From NCBI RefSeq assembly GCF_020741395.1, contig NZ_DYZA01000014.1, forward strand, positions 1-12,177: a DNA stretch of 12,177 nt, in the 5' to 3' direction. A program made the translations under genes and the position numbers. Origin of the DNA: Mailhella massiliensis. GTDB taxonomy: Bacteria > Desulfobacterota > Desulfovibrionia > Desulfovibrionales > Desulfovibrionaceae. Below are positions 6,096 to 12,102 of this stretch, in pieces; within the stretch, counting starts at the first letter, position 1, and every line of letters starts with the position of its first letter. The notes below the pieces were generated by a model. It ran no database searches. It saw nothing but the letters and a program-made list of their open reading frames with translations, and was not told where the DNA came from.

Positions 6096-6569
6096 TCAGC
6101 GCCAGTCTTTGCACACATCCACCCAGGCGAGGGCGGCGGAATATTCCTCAAGCTCTTCGGGGGTCAGCTCTATGCTGCTCGTGGAGGAGCCGCAGGCGGG
6201 AAACACGGTGGGGAAGCGGCGCAGCGATTCGTCGAGATACACGTCCACGGAGTCGGGCACGCCGAAGGGGCACACCCCGCCCACGGCGTGGCCGGTGCGC
6301 GTCTCCACTTCCTCTGCGGGCACCATCTTCACCTTTTTCACGCCGAAGCGCTTTTTGAAGGCGGAGCTGTCCACCCTTGCATCCCCGGCGGCCACGAGCA
6401 GTATGGTGCGCTCGCCGTTCAGGAAGGAAAGGGTCTTGGCAATGCGGCAGGCTTCCGTGCCGAGAGCCTCGGCGGCAAGCTCCACCGTGGCGCTGGAATG
6501 GTCGTGTTCCTGTACGTCTTTGTCCCTGCCCCAGGCGGCAAGGTGCGCTTTGGCGCGTTCTATGGACAT
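6096..6569 (-). CDS. YbaK/EbsC-type aminoacyl-tRNA deacylase
   Basis: A 157-residue single-domain protein of the YbaK/ProX trans-editing superfamily, which hydrolyses mischarged tRNAs (for example Cys-tRNAPro for YbaK) in the cytoplasm. Seen in sequence: the lysine in CRIAKTLSF (Lys45, matching the essential Lys46 of the E. coli enzyme), the strand ERTILLVAAGDARVD, the glycine loop GHAVGGVCPFGVP (93-105) and the C-terminal FPACGSSTSSIELTPEEL. The GGVCPFG form with the FPACGSS tail is typical of the YbaK/EbsC subgroup whose tRNA specificity has not been assigned, so I give no gene symbol. ATG at 6569 has GGGAGG immediately upstream. The frame stays open to 7469, but the extension crosses hairpin-rich non-coding DNA. 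A hairpin (6588-6605) lies just ahead of the ribosome binding site. Confidence 0.88.
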   Translation of the reverse strand: MSIERAKAHLAAWGRDKDVQEHDHSSATVELAAEALGTEACRIAKTLSFLNGERTILLVAAGDARVDSSAFKKRFGVKKVKMVPAEEVETRTGHAVGGVCPFGVPDSVDVYLDESLRRFPTVFPACGSSTSSIELTPEELEEYSAALAWVDVCKDWR

Positions 6570-6587
6570 GGTTCCTCCCTGCCCGGC

Positions 6588-6814
6588 TTTTCCGCCTGCG
6601 GAAAACCCGCACAGGCCGGGGCCGGCGCGCCGGGCGGGCGCAGGCCTTTGGGGTATGGCCGCTCGAGAGCGTTTCAACTTTGAAAAAGTGAAACGCGAAG
6701 GCGGCAGCACAGCGCCGCCCGGCCAAAAGTAAGCGGAAAAACCGCGTTTTTCCGCGAAACGACAGGCCGTATGGTTTGAAATGCACAGCATTTCAAACTG
6801 AAATTGCTCTAGAG
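6588..6814. repeat. six-hairpin intergenic repeat cluster
   Basis: Six inverted repeats fill the gap between two genes: 6588-6605 (TTTTCCGC/GCGGAAAA), 6622-6633 (CCGGCGCGCCGG), 6669-6696 (GCGTTTCA-ACTTT/AAAGT-GAAACGC with one bulged base), 6700-6719 (GGCGGC/GCCGCC), 6733-6755 (GCGGAAAAA/TTTTTCCGC, loop 5) and 6774-6798 (GTTTGAAATGC/GCATTTCAAAC, loop 3). The ends at 6666-6676 (AGAGCGTTTCA) and 6799-6812 (complement AGAGCAATTTCA) are imperfect terminal inverted repeats, so 6662-6814 may be one mobile unit such as a MITE or compound REP element. No transposase is present. The right end contains the stop codon of the small membrane protein gene. Confidence 0.6.
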
Positions 6815-7234
6815 GTTGAGCAGCATGTGCCAGGATGTGAGGATCATGACGGCGTAGGCTGCGGCCCCGGCCGCTCCCGCTGCGGCGAAAAGCCCGGCGA
6901 GGTCGGCCCAGGTCTTGCTGCCCCGGAAGTTCTTCCGGCTGCGCCAGAGCCCGAGGCAGGCCACGGCCCCGTAGAGCAGCGAAAGCGCCGCCCAGATGAT
7001 GAAGAGGGAGGAGCCGTACCAGGTGTGCACGTCGAGGATCGGGTAGATCACGCGGCTGAAGAGAAGGTGCGCCACCAGAGGGACGGACACGCAGAAGATC
7101 CAGAAGGTGACGGTGAGGGAAAGCTCCCCGCGCATGACGCGCAGCACCAGGTTGCCGCCCTGCGCCTTTTTCGGGGCGAGGGCCGAGAAAAGCTCCGCCG
7201 CACGCCTGCCTGCGCCTTTTTTTGCCGATGCCAT
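6809..7234 (-). CDS. small three-helix membrane protein, unknown function
   Basis: A 141-residue membrane protein I do not recognise. The N-terminus (1-40) is basic and Ala/Lys/Arg-rich, so probably cytoplasmic. Three hydrophobic segments follow: about 41-64 (LTVTFWIFCVSVPLVAHLLF), 76-99 (SSLFIIWAALSLLYGAVACLG) and 112-138 (LAGLFAAAGAAGAAAYAVMI). The C-terminus is only a few residues beyond the last helix. ATG at 7234 has GGGGGAG four bases upstream, slightly tight; an in-frame extension to 7339 is Arg-rich, without a ribosome binding site, and is rejected. The TAG stop lies within the terminal repeat of the hairpin cluster (6588-6814), so the present C-terminus may have been set by insertion of that element. 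The gene stands alone, with long non-coding DNA upstream. Confidence 0.65.
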   Translation of the reverse strand: MASAKKGAGRRAAELFSALAPKKAQGGNLVLRVMRGELSLTVTFWIFCVSVPLVAHLLFSRVIYPILDVHTWYGSSLFIIWAALSLLYGAVACLGLWRSRKNFRGSKTWADLAGLFAAAGAAGAAAYAVMILTSWHMLLNL

Positions 7235-7723
7235 AGTTCTCCCCCGGAGCTTCGCTCCTGTTTCCGGCCGGAGGGTGGGCCCCTGCGCCGTGCCCCGCCT
7301 TTCCCGGCATGCCTGTGCGTGCCGGAACGTCCGTCTCATGCTGAGAGTGCAGTACCTCTCCCCGATGCCGGGGCAGGCCTGAAGGCCTTTCCGCCGCCGG
7401 GCCGGGGCTTTTCCGGGAAGGGGCGGGAAGGCGTGAGGCGAATGTTGCCTGTTCCGGCCGATAAGTCAAAGGAAAAATGCCGCGTCCCGGAAGCTTTTTC
7501 CCCAGAGGGCGTTTTCGGGGCGGGGCGCAGTCTCCCGCCCCTTCGTCCTCCGGCCGCCCGGAGAGGGCGGCCCCGGCACTCTTGCCGCGCCGCCGGGGCG
7601 TGTCGGGGGCATCCCCCGGCCTGAAGTGCCGCGCCCGGGCGCGGGGAAGGAAGGCATTGCCGCGCCGCCGGGGCGGCAGGCGTATCCCTCCCGGCGCGGG
7701 GCTTTCGCATACGCCCGCCGGGA
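7235..7723. other. gene-free stretch between AsmA-like and small membrane genes
   Basis: 489 bases without a supported gene. On the minus strand TTGACT (7469-7464) with AACATT 17 bp later is a weak promoter candidate for the small membrane gene; it would give a leader of about 200 nt containing short hairpins (GGCCT/AGGCC, CCCCG/CGGGG, and GGAGC/GCTCC just before the ribosome binding site). I could not match that leader to a known riboswitch. A 19-bp direct repeat lies at 7582-7600 and 7657-7675. After the AsmA stop, GC-rich inverted repeats (for example CCCGGCG/CGCCGGG at 7700-7722) occur without a U-tract. Confidence 0.5.
7582..7675. repeat. pair of 19-bp direct repeats
   Basis: TTGCCGCGCCGCCGGGGCG occurs at 7582-7600 and again, identical, at 7657-7675, spaced 75 bp start to start. 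The unit is GC-only apart from its first two bases, so chance contributes, but a 19-base exact match in 100 bp is still notable. Confidence 0.6.
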
Positions 7724-9646
7724 TTATTTCAGCAGGTCGCGCACCTGGTCGGAGAAGCTGAGGTCCAGCTCAATGGCCCTGGGGGAAAGGGTGTGGTTCT
7801 GCTTTTTGCCTTCCAGGGAATATTTCGGCTCGCGCAGGTCGCCTTCCAGGCGCACGGGCATTGCCGAGGTCCCTGCAATCTGCACGGAACCTTCCGCATC
7901 CACGGTCCTCTGCTCAAGGTTCACCGTGCCGGAGCCGGAAAGGGAGAGGCGGGCGGCCTCCAGGGTGAGGCGATCCACGGTAAGAGTGCCGTCTTTGGAA
8001 ACGAAGGAGAGGAAGAGCCTTTCAAAGCGGCTGCTGGAAAGGAAGCTCGACGCGAGCGGAATATCCGGCGGCAGTATGCTGAAGACCGTTTCCACCTGTG
8101 AGGAGGTGAGGCTGCCCCTGCCCGTGAGGGAAGGCAGGCCGCGCGAGGTGGTGAAGGCGAGCGAGGCGTTGATTGCGCCGCTGCCCTTGAGCAGGGGCCT
8201 TTCGGCCAGGGCCTGGGATATTTCCTCCAGGTTGGCCTGCGGCACGCTGAAATTGAGGGACAGGCGGGAAGAGAGCGGGGTGGTCGGCAGAAGCACCGTT
8301 TTCATGGAGGCCGTGACCGGGCTGCCCGCCAGGATGCCGGAAAGGGGATTGAACTCGTAGGAACCGTTCTGGCCGGTGAGGCGGGCGTGCACGTCCTCAA
8401 GGTGCAGGCGGTTCCAGCGCACATGCTCGGCCGAAAGCTGGAGGTTCACGCGGGGCCAGCGGGTGAAGTCGCGCTCTTCGAGCTTGCGGGACGCGCCTTC
8501 GCGTTTTTCGCTCCGGTAGTCGTCGAGGTTGAAGTCGCCGAGATTGAGCTCTCCGCTGATGACGAAGGGCGAGGGCGAAAGGGTGAGGGCGCCGGAGAAG
8601 GTGAGATCGTCGGCCTTGCCCCGGATGTTCGTCATGCGCATCCTGCCTTCGGCCCAGCGCATTTCTGCGGCAAAGGAGCAGTCGCTGAAAATGCTGTGGT
8701 CGGCAAAGGGCAGGGGATGGTGCAGGATCTCACCGAGGCGCTGCGGGTCGCCTTCCATGTCCACGTTGAGCGTGGCGTCGCCCTGCACCGGGTCGCTGTA
8801 CATGCGGGCCAGGGAGGCCACGCTGCCCGAAGCCGTGGCCGAAAGGTCCGGCCCCTGGAAATGGAGCTGGGAGAGCGTGAGCTCGTCGCTGTCGAAATCG
8901 TATTCCAGCTTGCCGGACAGGGAGAGATATTCGCGGAAGGAGACGCCCATGCCCGGGGTGAGCATGGCTTTTTCTATGGAGAAGGAGGCCTTTTCCTTGT
9001 CCAGAAGGGCGGAACAGTGCAGTTCCACCCCGGCGTGGAAGTCGGGGCTTGAGCCGTCGATATCCGTCTGAAGGTTGAAATTGGTGGGCGTGCCCGGGTG
9101 CACGTTGGTGGCGTTGAGGGAAAGGGGGGCTATGGTGAGGGTGGAGCCGTCCGGCTGGATGAAGCATATCCGGCCCTGATTGATGCGGATGTTGTCCGGC
9201 GCAATGTGCAGGGCGTGCAGGATGCTTTGGATGAGCTCGTCGAAATCGCGCCGGTGCTCCACGCCGGCCGGGATGCCCGCCAGATATTCGCGCACGGGCT
9301 TTTTCAGCTTCATGGTGAGGTCGAGGTCGTCCACGGAAAAGTGCTTGATGCTGAATTTGCCCGTGAACAGCGCATGGGAGGAGATCATTACCGAGGCGCG
9401 GCTGAAGCTGAAGGACAGGGAGCCGTCAGGGCTCTGCCAGGAACTTGCGCCGAGCTCCAGCCCCCGGTTGGGGAACAGGGTGAGCGTGGGCGGCGTGTCG
9501 GAAACAAGGGGCGCGCCGGTGCTTGTTTCCACATAGGCGTTGAATTTGTCGATGATGATATCGCTGTTGGTGGCGATGAGGGCAACGAGCCCCCCGCCGG
9601 CGACGAGGACGAGAAGAACAAGGGCTATAAGTATTTTACGCAGCAT
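7724..9646 (-). CDS. AsmA-like envelope protein
   Basis: A 640-residue protein with the AsmA architecture. It has a short cytoplasmic start, one N-terminal transmembrane helix (about 5-25, KILIALVLLVLVAGGGLVAL), then a long, mostly beta periplasmic region with repeated amphipathic strands (FSIKHFSVDDLDLTMKLKKP near 100; LTFSGALTLSPSPFVISGELNLGDFNLDD around 350-375). The C-terminal segment LSLSGSGTVNLEQRTVDAEG resembles the conserved AsmA C-terminal domain. AsmA relatives (AsmA, TamB, YhdP, YicH) form bridge-like grooves between inner and outer membranes and are linked to phospholipid transport and outer membrane protein biogenesis; which subtype this is cannot be told here. The length is close to that of E. 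coli AsmA (about 617). ATG at 9646 lacks a strong Shine-Dalgarno (only GGAT nearby), suggesting modest translation. It is divergent from the Fur-controlled gene and appears monocistronic. Confidence 0.8.
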   Translation of the reverse strand: MLRKILIALVLLVLVAGGGLVALIATNSDIIIDKFNAYVETSTGAPLVSDTPPTLTLFPNRGLELGASSWQSPDGSLSFSFSRASVMISSHALFTGKFSIKHFSVDDLDLTMKLKKPVREYLAGIPAGVEHRRDFDELIQSILHALHIAPDNIRINQGRICFIQPDGSTLTIAPLSLNATNVHPGTPTNFNLQTDIDGSSPDFHAGVELHCSALLDKEKASFSIEKAMLTPGMGVSFREYLSLSGKLEYDFDSDELTLSQLHFQGPDLSATASGSVASLARMYSDPVQGDATLNVDMEGDPQRLGEILHHPLPFADHSIFSDCSFAAEMRWAEGRMRMTNIRGKADDLTFSGALTLSPSPFVISGELNLGDFNLDDYRSEKREGASRKLEERDFTRWPRVNLQLSAEHVRWNRLHLEDVHARLTGQNGSYEFNPLSGILAGSPVTASMKTVLLPTTPLSSRLSLNFSVPQANLEEISQALAERPLLKGSGAINASLAFTTSRGLPSLTGRGSLTSSQVETVFSILPPDIPLASSFLSSSRFERLFLSFVSKDGTLTVDRLTLEAARLSLSGSGTVNLEQRTVDAEGSVQIAGTSAMPVRLEGDLREPKYSLEGKKQNHTLSPRAIELDLSFSDQVRDLLK

Positions 9647-10061
9647 CTGGCTATCCGGCGATAAGGGTATTGGTTTACCCTATACGCATTTTCCCGGCGG
9701 GGCAAGTCCCCGGCGGGCGGGAGACTTCCCGGGGCGGGGAGAGGGGAACCGGCGGAGTGCAGGGCAGCTGGGGGAAGCGCCGGAACGGGCAGCTGCAACG
9801 CTGCTCCAAGCCGGGCCTTCCCGCCGGGACGGGAGGAAAGGCTGCGCGGGGAGGCGGAAGAAAAGCCCGGGGCCGGTACGGAGCTTTGCGGGAGGGCCTT
9901 TTTGCCGCAAACGCCCGGAGCGGCGGGGAAGGCAGGGGGCGCGCCGGGGCCGGGCGTGCGGGGAGTCGGCGGAAGGGCAGATTCCCGCGCTGTGCCTCAC
10001 TTACCCGGAGGGAGGGGCGCAAGGCGCAACGCATGAGGGCAGGTGTGGAGAAAAAAAATAG
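9647..10061. other. divergent intergenic region, largely featureless
   Basis: 415 bases between the AsmA start and the Fur-regulated promoter. Near the AsmA gene, GGGTA/TACCC (9665-9680) forms a small inverted repeat and TATAGG on the minus strand (about 9678-9683) is a weak -10 without a good -35. TTCCCGGCGGGGCA (9691-9704) matches the core of the direct repeats at 3213 and 3274, and CGGGG/CCCCG forms a short hairpin there. The remainder is GC-rich, with open frames of low-complexity Arg/Gly/Ala composition that I do not consider genes. Confidence 0.5.
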
Positions 10062-10090
10062 TTGAAAACGATTTTCATTCTTGCTAATAT
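10062..10090 (+). promoter_or_regulatory. promoter of the Cys-rich peptide gene
   Basis: TTGAAA (10062-10067, 5 of 6), a 17-bp spacer and TAATAT (10085-10090, 4 of 6), preceded by a run of A (10051-10058) that could act as an UP-like element. The predicted start is near 10097, giving a leader of about 55 nt. The Fur box covers the -35 and part of the spacer, which fits iron repression by promoter occlusion. Confidence 0.7.
10063..10077 (+). promoter_or_regulatory. Fur box
   Basis: TGAAAACGATTTTCA is a 7-1-7 inverted repeat (6 of 7 arm positions pair) matching the Fur core TGATAAT-G-ATTATCA at 12 of 15 positions, counting the central G. It overlaps the -35 of the promoter for the FeoB-associated Cys-rich peptide, so Fe2+-Fur should block transcription in iron-replete cells. 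Confidence 0.75.
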
Positions 10091-10139
10091 GCGTTTCACG
10101 GCGGATGAGAGTTTTTTCCGCTGCTCGACAACGCATATT
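10086..10139 (+). repeat. 10-bp inverted repeat bracketing the leader
   Basis: AATATGCGTT (10086-10095) and AACGCATATT (10130-10139) are perfect inverted copies 44 bp apart. The left arm overlaps the predicted -10; the right arm ends one base before the AGGAG ribosome binding site. Between them GCGGA (10101-10105) and TCCGC (10117-10121) can form an inner stem. If transcription starts near 10097, only the right arm and inner stem are in the RNA, so the outer repeat would act as DNA. Confidence 0.55.
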
Positions 10140-10151
10140 CAGGAGATCGCC

Positions 10152-10358
10152 ATGCAGACGGCCATAGTTTTCCTTATTCTTGCCCTGGCGGGCGTGTATC
10201 TGTTCTTCCGTTTCCGCCGTTCCGTATCCGGCGGGGGCTGCGGCTGCGGTTGCGGGAGCTGCTCCTGCGCGAAGAAGGGGGGCTGCACCCCGCAGGGCGC
10301 GCCGCTTGAGCGGAGCGGGGCGGAGACTTCCGGCCCCTCCTGCGGACGGAACGGATAA
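10152..10358 (+). CDS. FeoB-associated Cys-rich membrane protein
   Basis: A 68-residue peptide with one N-terminal transmembrane helix (about 3-20), a short basic stretch RFRRS, and a glycine/cysteine-rich tail with Cys at 30, 32, 34, 37, 39, 45 and 64. This layout (short helix, basic residues, C-G-C-G-C-G-x-C-x-C) is that of the FeoB-associated Cys-rich membrane protein family, normally encoded beside feoAB, where it is thought to help ferrous iron uptake, perhaps as a metal-binding adaptor on the cytoplasmic face. Here no feoA or feoB is in the window. The ATG at 10152 has AGGAG six bases upstream; an in-frame upstream extension to 10062 would begin inside the promoter and Fur box and is rejected. 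The Fur box at 10063-10077 predicts induction under iron limitation, supporting an iron role even away from feoB. It is the only plus-strand gene in the window. Confidence 0.85.
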   Translation: MQTAIVFLILALAGVYLFFRFRRSVSGGGCGCGCGSCSCAKKGGCTPQGAPLERSGAETSGPSCGRNG

Positions 10359-10500
10359 CCGGCCCTCCGCCCCCGGCCTGCCGGGCGCGCTTTGGGCGCT
10401 TTTCCCCGGCACTTCCGGGGCCTTTCCCGGAAGAGGTTCCGCCTGCGCTTTGCTGCCCGGCAGCGGAGCCTGAGCGGAATTTTTGCAGCCTTACAGGAAG
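10359..10500. other. convergent intergenic region with GC hairpins
   Basis: Downstream of the Cys-rich peptide gene are CCCCGG/CCGGGG with a 5-nt loop (about 10404-10420, followed by CCTTT) and CTGCC/GGCAG (near 10452). Either could attenuate plus-strand transcription before the shared terminator at 10501-10532. No gene is seen. Confidence 0.4.
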
Positions 10501-10532
10501 AAAAAGGCCCCCCTTCGGAAGGAGGGCCTTTC
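10501..10532 (-). terminator. hslU terminator, probably bidirectional
   Basis: On the minus strand AAAGGCCCTCCTT pairs with AAGGGGGGCCTTT (one G-U) around a short loop, followed by further T. It begins 15 nt past the hslU stop. On the plus strand the same inverted repeat (one C-A mismatch) is followed by TTTCT, so it can also stop transcripts from the Cys-rich peptide gene; the two genes converge here. Confidence 0.8.
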
Positions 10533-10547
10533 TGCTTTGCTGCGGTA

Positions 10548-11864
10548 TTACAGAATGAACTGTTGCAGGTCGACGTCGTTTTTCACGTCTTCGAGGTGGC
10601 TGCTCACATAGTCCTTGTCGATGACGATATGCTGCCCGGCCCTGTCGGGGGCCTCAAAGGAGATATCGGAAAGGATTTTCTCAAGGATGGTGTAGAGCCT
10701 GCGCGCCCCTATGTTTTCGCTTCGGGCGTTGGTTTCTTCGGCAAAGGAAGCGATTTCCCGGAGCCCTTCGTCGGAGAAGTGGAGGGTGACGTTTTCCGTG
10801 GAAAGCAGGGCGGCGTACTGTTTCTGCAGGGAATTGTGGGGCTCGGTGAGGATGCGGTAGAATTCTTTGCTGCCGAGGGCCTGGAGCTCCACGCGCAGGG
10901 GGAAGCGGCCCTGAAGTTCGGGAATGAGGTCGGAAGGCTTGCTGAAATGGAAGGCCCCGGCCGCGATGAAGAGGATATGGTCGGTGTGGATCATGCCGTG
11001 CTTGGTACTCACCACGCAGCCTTCCACCACGGGCAGAAGGTCGCGCTGCACGCCCTCGCGGGAAATGTCCGAAGAACGCTGCTGCGCCGCAGAACTGGCT
11101 ATCTTGTCGATTTCGTCGATGAACACGATGCCGCTCTGTTCCACCCTCTCGCGGGCGATTTCCACAATCCGCTCCTCATCGAGCATGGAATCGCGCGCCT
11201 GCTGCACGAGAATGTCATAGGCCGCGCGGGTCTTCATGCGCTTTTTCTGCGTCTTCGGCGGCATGAAACGGCTCATCATGCTCTTCATCTGGCTGCCCAG
11301 GGAATTGTCCATGCCCGGCATGGCGAACATGTCCATCTGCGGCGCCTGCTCCGTGACTTCCACCTCAACTTCGTGGTCGTCCAGATGCCCCAGCTTCCAG
11401 AGATTGCGCAGCTTCTCGCGCGTCGCTTCGCGCCCGGATTCCGCTCCGCTGCCCGGCAGAAGCAGGTCCAGAAGCCGCTCCTCTGCCTGTGCCTCGGCCT
11501 TCGCCGCCACCCGCTGCCCCTCTTCATCCCGTACAAGCTTGATCCCTATCTCCATGAGGTCGCGGATCATCGACTCCACATCGCGCCCCACATACCCCAC
11601 TTCCGTGTACTTCGTCGCCTCTACCTTGATGAACGGCGCCCCCGTAAGCTTCGCCAGCCGCCGCGCTATCTCCGTCTTGCCTACCCCCGTGGGCCCCATA
11701 AGTATGATGTTCTTCGGCGCTATCTCGTCCCTCATCGCAGGCTCAAGCTGCTGACGCCGCCAGCGGTTGCGTACCGCTACCGCCACCATGCGCTTGGCCT
11801 GCTCCTGCCCGATGATATATTTGTCCAACTCGGCAACAATCTGCCGGGGTGTCAGCGTGTTCAT
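10548..11864 (-). CDS. HslU, ATPase subunit of the HslUV protease
   Basis: A 438-residue AAA+ unfoldase that feeds proteins to the HslV peptidase (the ClpYQ protease) in the cytoplasm. Visible motifs: N-terminal [20 protein letters not shown]; Walker A GPTGVGKT (57-64); pore loop GYVG (90-93, same numbering as E. coli); the family-specific intermediate domain (about 110-240) with [14 protein letters not shown]; Walker B VFIDEID (247-253); [19 protein letters not shown] block (about 268-282); sensor-2 region [14 protein letters not shown] (385-398); and C-terminal DLQQFIL, the tail that docks into HslV. Length is normal (443 in E. coli). ATG at 11864 has AAGGAG seven bases upstream. The frame stays open to 12077 through a tandem repeat, but the conserved start and ribosome binding site rule out that extension. 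hslV usually precedes hslU; it is not within the 313 bases to the right edge. Confidence 0.95.
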   Translation of the reverse strand: MNTLTPRQIVAELDKYIIGQEQAKRMVAVAVRNRWRRQQLEPAMRDEIAPKNIILMGPTGVGKTEIARRLAKLTGAPFIKVEATKYTEVGYVGRDVESMIRDLMEIGIKLVRDEEGQRVAAKAEAQAEERLLDLLLPGSGAESGREATREKLRNLWKLGHLDDHEVEVEVTEQAPQMDMFAMPGMDNSLGSQMKSMMSRFMPPKTQKKRMKTRAAYDILVQQARDSMLDEERIVEIARERVEQSGIVFIDEIDKIASSAAQQRSSDISREGVQRDLLPVVEGCVVSTKHGMIHTDHILFIAAGAFHFSKPSDLIPELQGRFPLRVELQALGSKEFYRILTEPHNSLQKQYAALLSTENVTLHFSDEGLREIASFAEETNARSENIGARRLYTILEKILSDISFEAPDRAGQHIVIDKDYVSSHLEDVKNDVDLQQFIL

Positions 11865-11885
11865 GGTAAAACTCCTTTTTCCAGA

Positions 11886-11913
11886 ACATAGGCCCGATTC
11901 TGAAAAAGGGAAG
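11886..11913 (-). promoter_or_regulatory. possible heat-shock (sigma-32-like) promoter of hslU
   Basis: On the minus strand CTTCCC (11913-11908), 14 bases, then GCCTATGT (11893-11886), which matches 6 of 8 positions of the sigma-32 -10 CCCCATNT; the -35 matches only CTT of CTTGAA. The spacing is right and hslU is a heat-shock gene in many bacteria. The TATGTT inside it could equally be a housekeeping -10. The predicted leader is about 15 nt. Confidence 0.3.
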
Positions 11914-11960
11914 TGCCCCCGTGCCCCCTTTCGCGAAAATCCCCCGAAAGCACGGGAAGA

Positions 11961-12059
11961 CAAGCCGACAAATCCGACAAATCCGACAAAGGCAGCAAAG
12001 GCAGGAAAGGCAGGAAAGGCAGCAAAGGCAGCAAAGGCAGGAAAGGCAGCAAAGGCACG
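11961..12059. repeat. nonamer minisatellite, 11 units
   Basis: Eleven consecutive 9-bp units: one diverged CAAGCCGAC, two AAATCCGAC, seven AAAGGCAGC or AAAGGCAGG, and a final AAAGGCACG. The two unit types share the AAA start and differ mainly at positions 4-5 and 8. The array sits about 100 bp upstream of the hslU start, beyond its putative promoter. On the minus strand the units have no stop codon and read Ala/Pro-Ala-Phe, in frame with hslU. Confidence 0.9.
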
Positions 12060-12102
12060 CGGGGCGCCGCCCCGCACCCCGCCGGGGGGAATGATTCCCC
12101 CC
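12059..12102. repeat. composite palindromic (REP-like) element
   Basis: Two perfect palindromes lie side by side: GCGGGGCG-C-CGCCCCGC (12059-12075) and GGGGGGAAT-G-ATTCCCCCC (12084-12102). The GGGGAATNATTCCCC core recurs at 1175-1189. The sequence has the look of a dispersed extragenic palindromic repeat; the minisatellite abuts its left edge. I cannot count genomic copies from this window. Confidence 0.65.

Noticed and set aside
3795..6683. A 962-codon open frame on the plus strand across secD and its neighbours
   Set aside because: It is antisense to secD, the secreted-protein gene and the deacylase, all with clear starts or family motifs. Its translation is Gly/Glu/His/Arg-rich with no recognisable domain. 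GC-rich genes commonly leave such mirror frames.
10062..10151. Longer version of the Cys-rich peptide starting at a GTG/TTG near 10062
   Set aside because: It would start in the -35 and Fur box, upstream of the predicted transcript start; the ATG at 10152 has a proper ribosome binding site and starts the expected short helix.
10392..11891. A 499-codon plus-strand open frame opposite hslU
   Set aside because: Mirror frame of hslU; the minus strand has every HslU motif and the plus-strand translation has none of any family I know.
11927..11953. CIRCE-type heat-shock operator upstream of hslU
   Set aside because: The inverted repeat CTTTCG/CGAAAG there does not match the CIRCE consensus TTAGCACTC-N9-GAGTGCTAA.
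11865..12077. N-terminal extension of HslU encoded by the tandem repeat
   Set aside because: HslU starts with the conserved [10 protein letters not shown] segment at 11864 behind a good ribosome binding site; the upstream frame is open only because the 9-bp unit lacks a stop.
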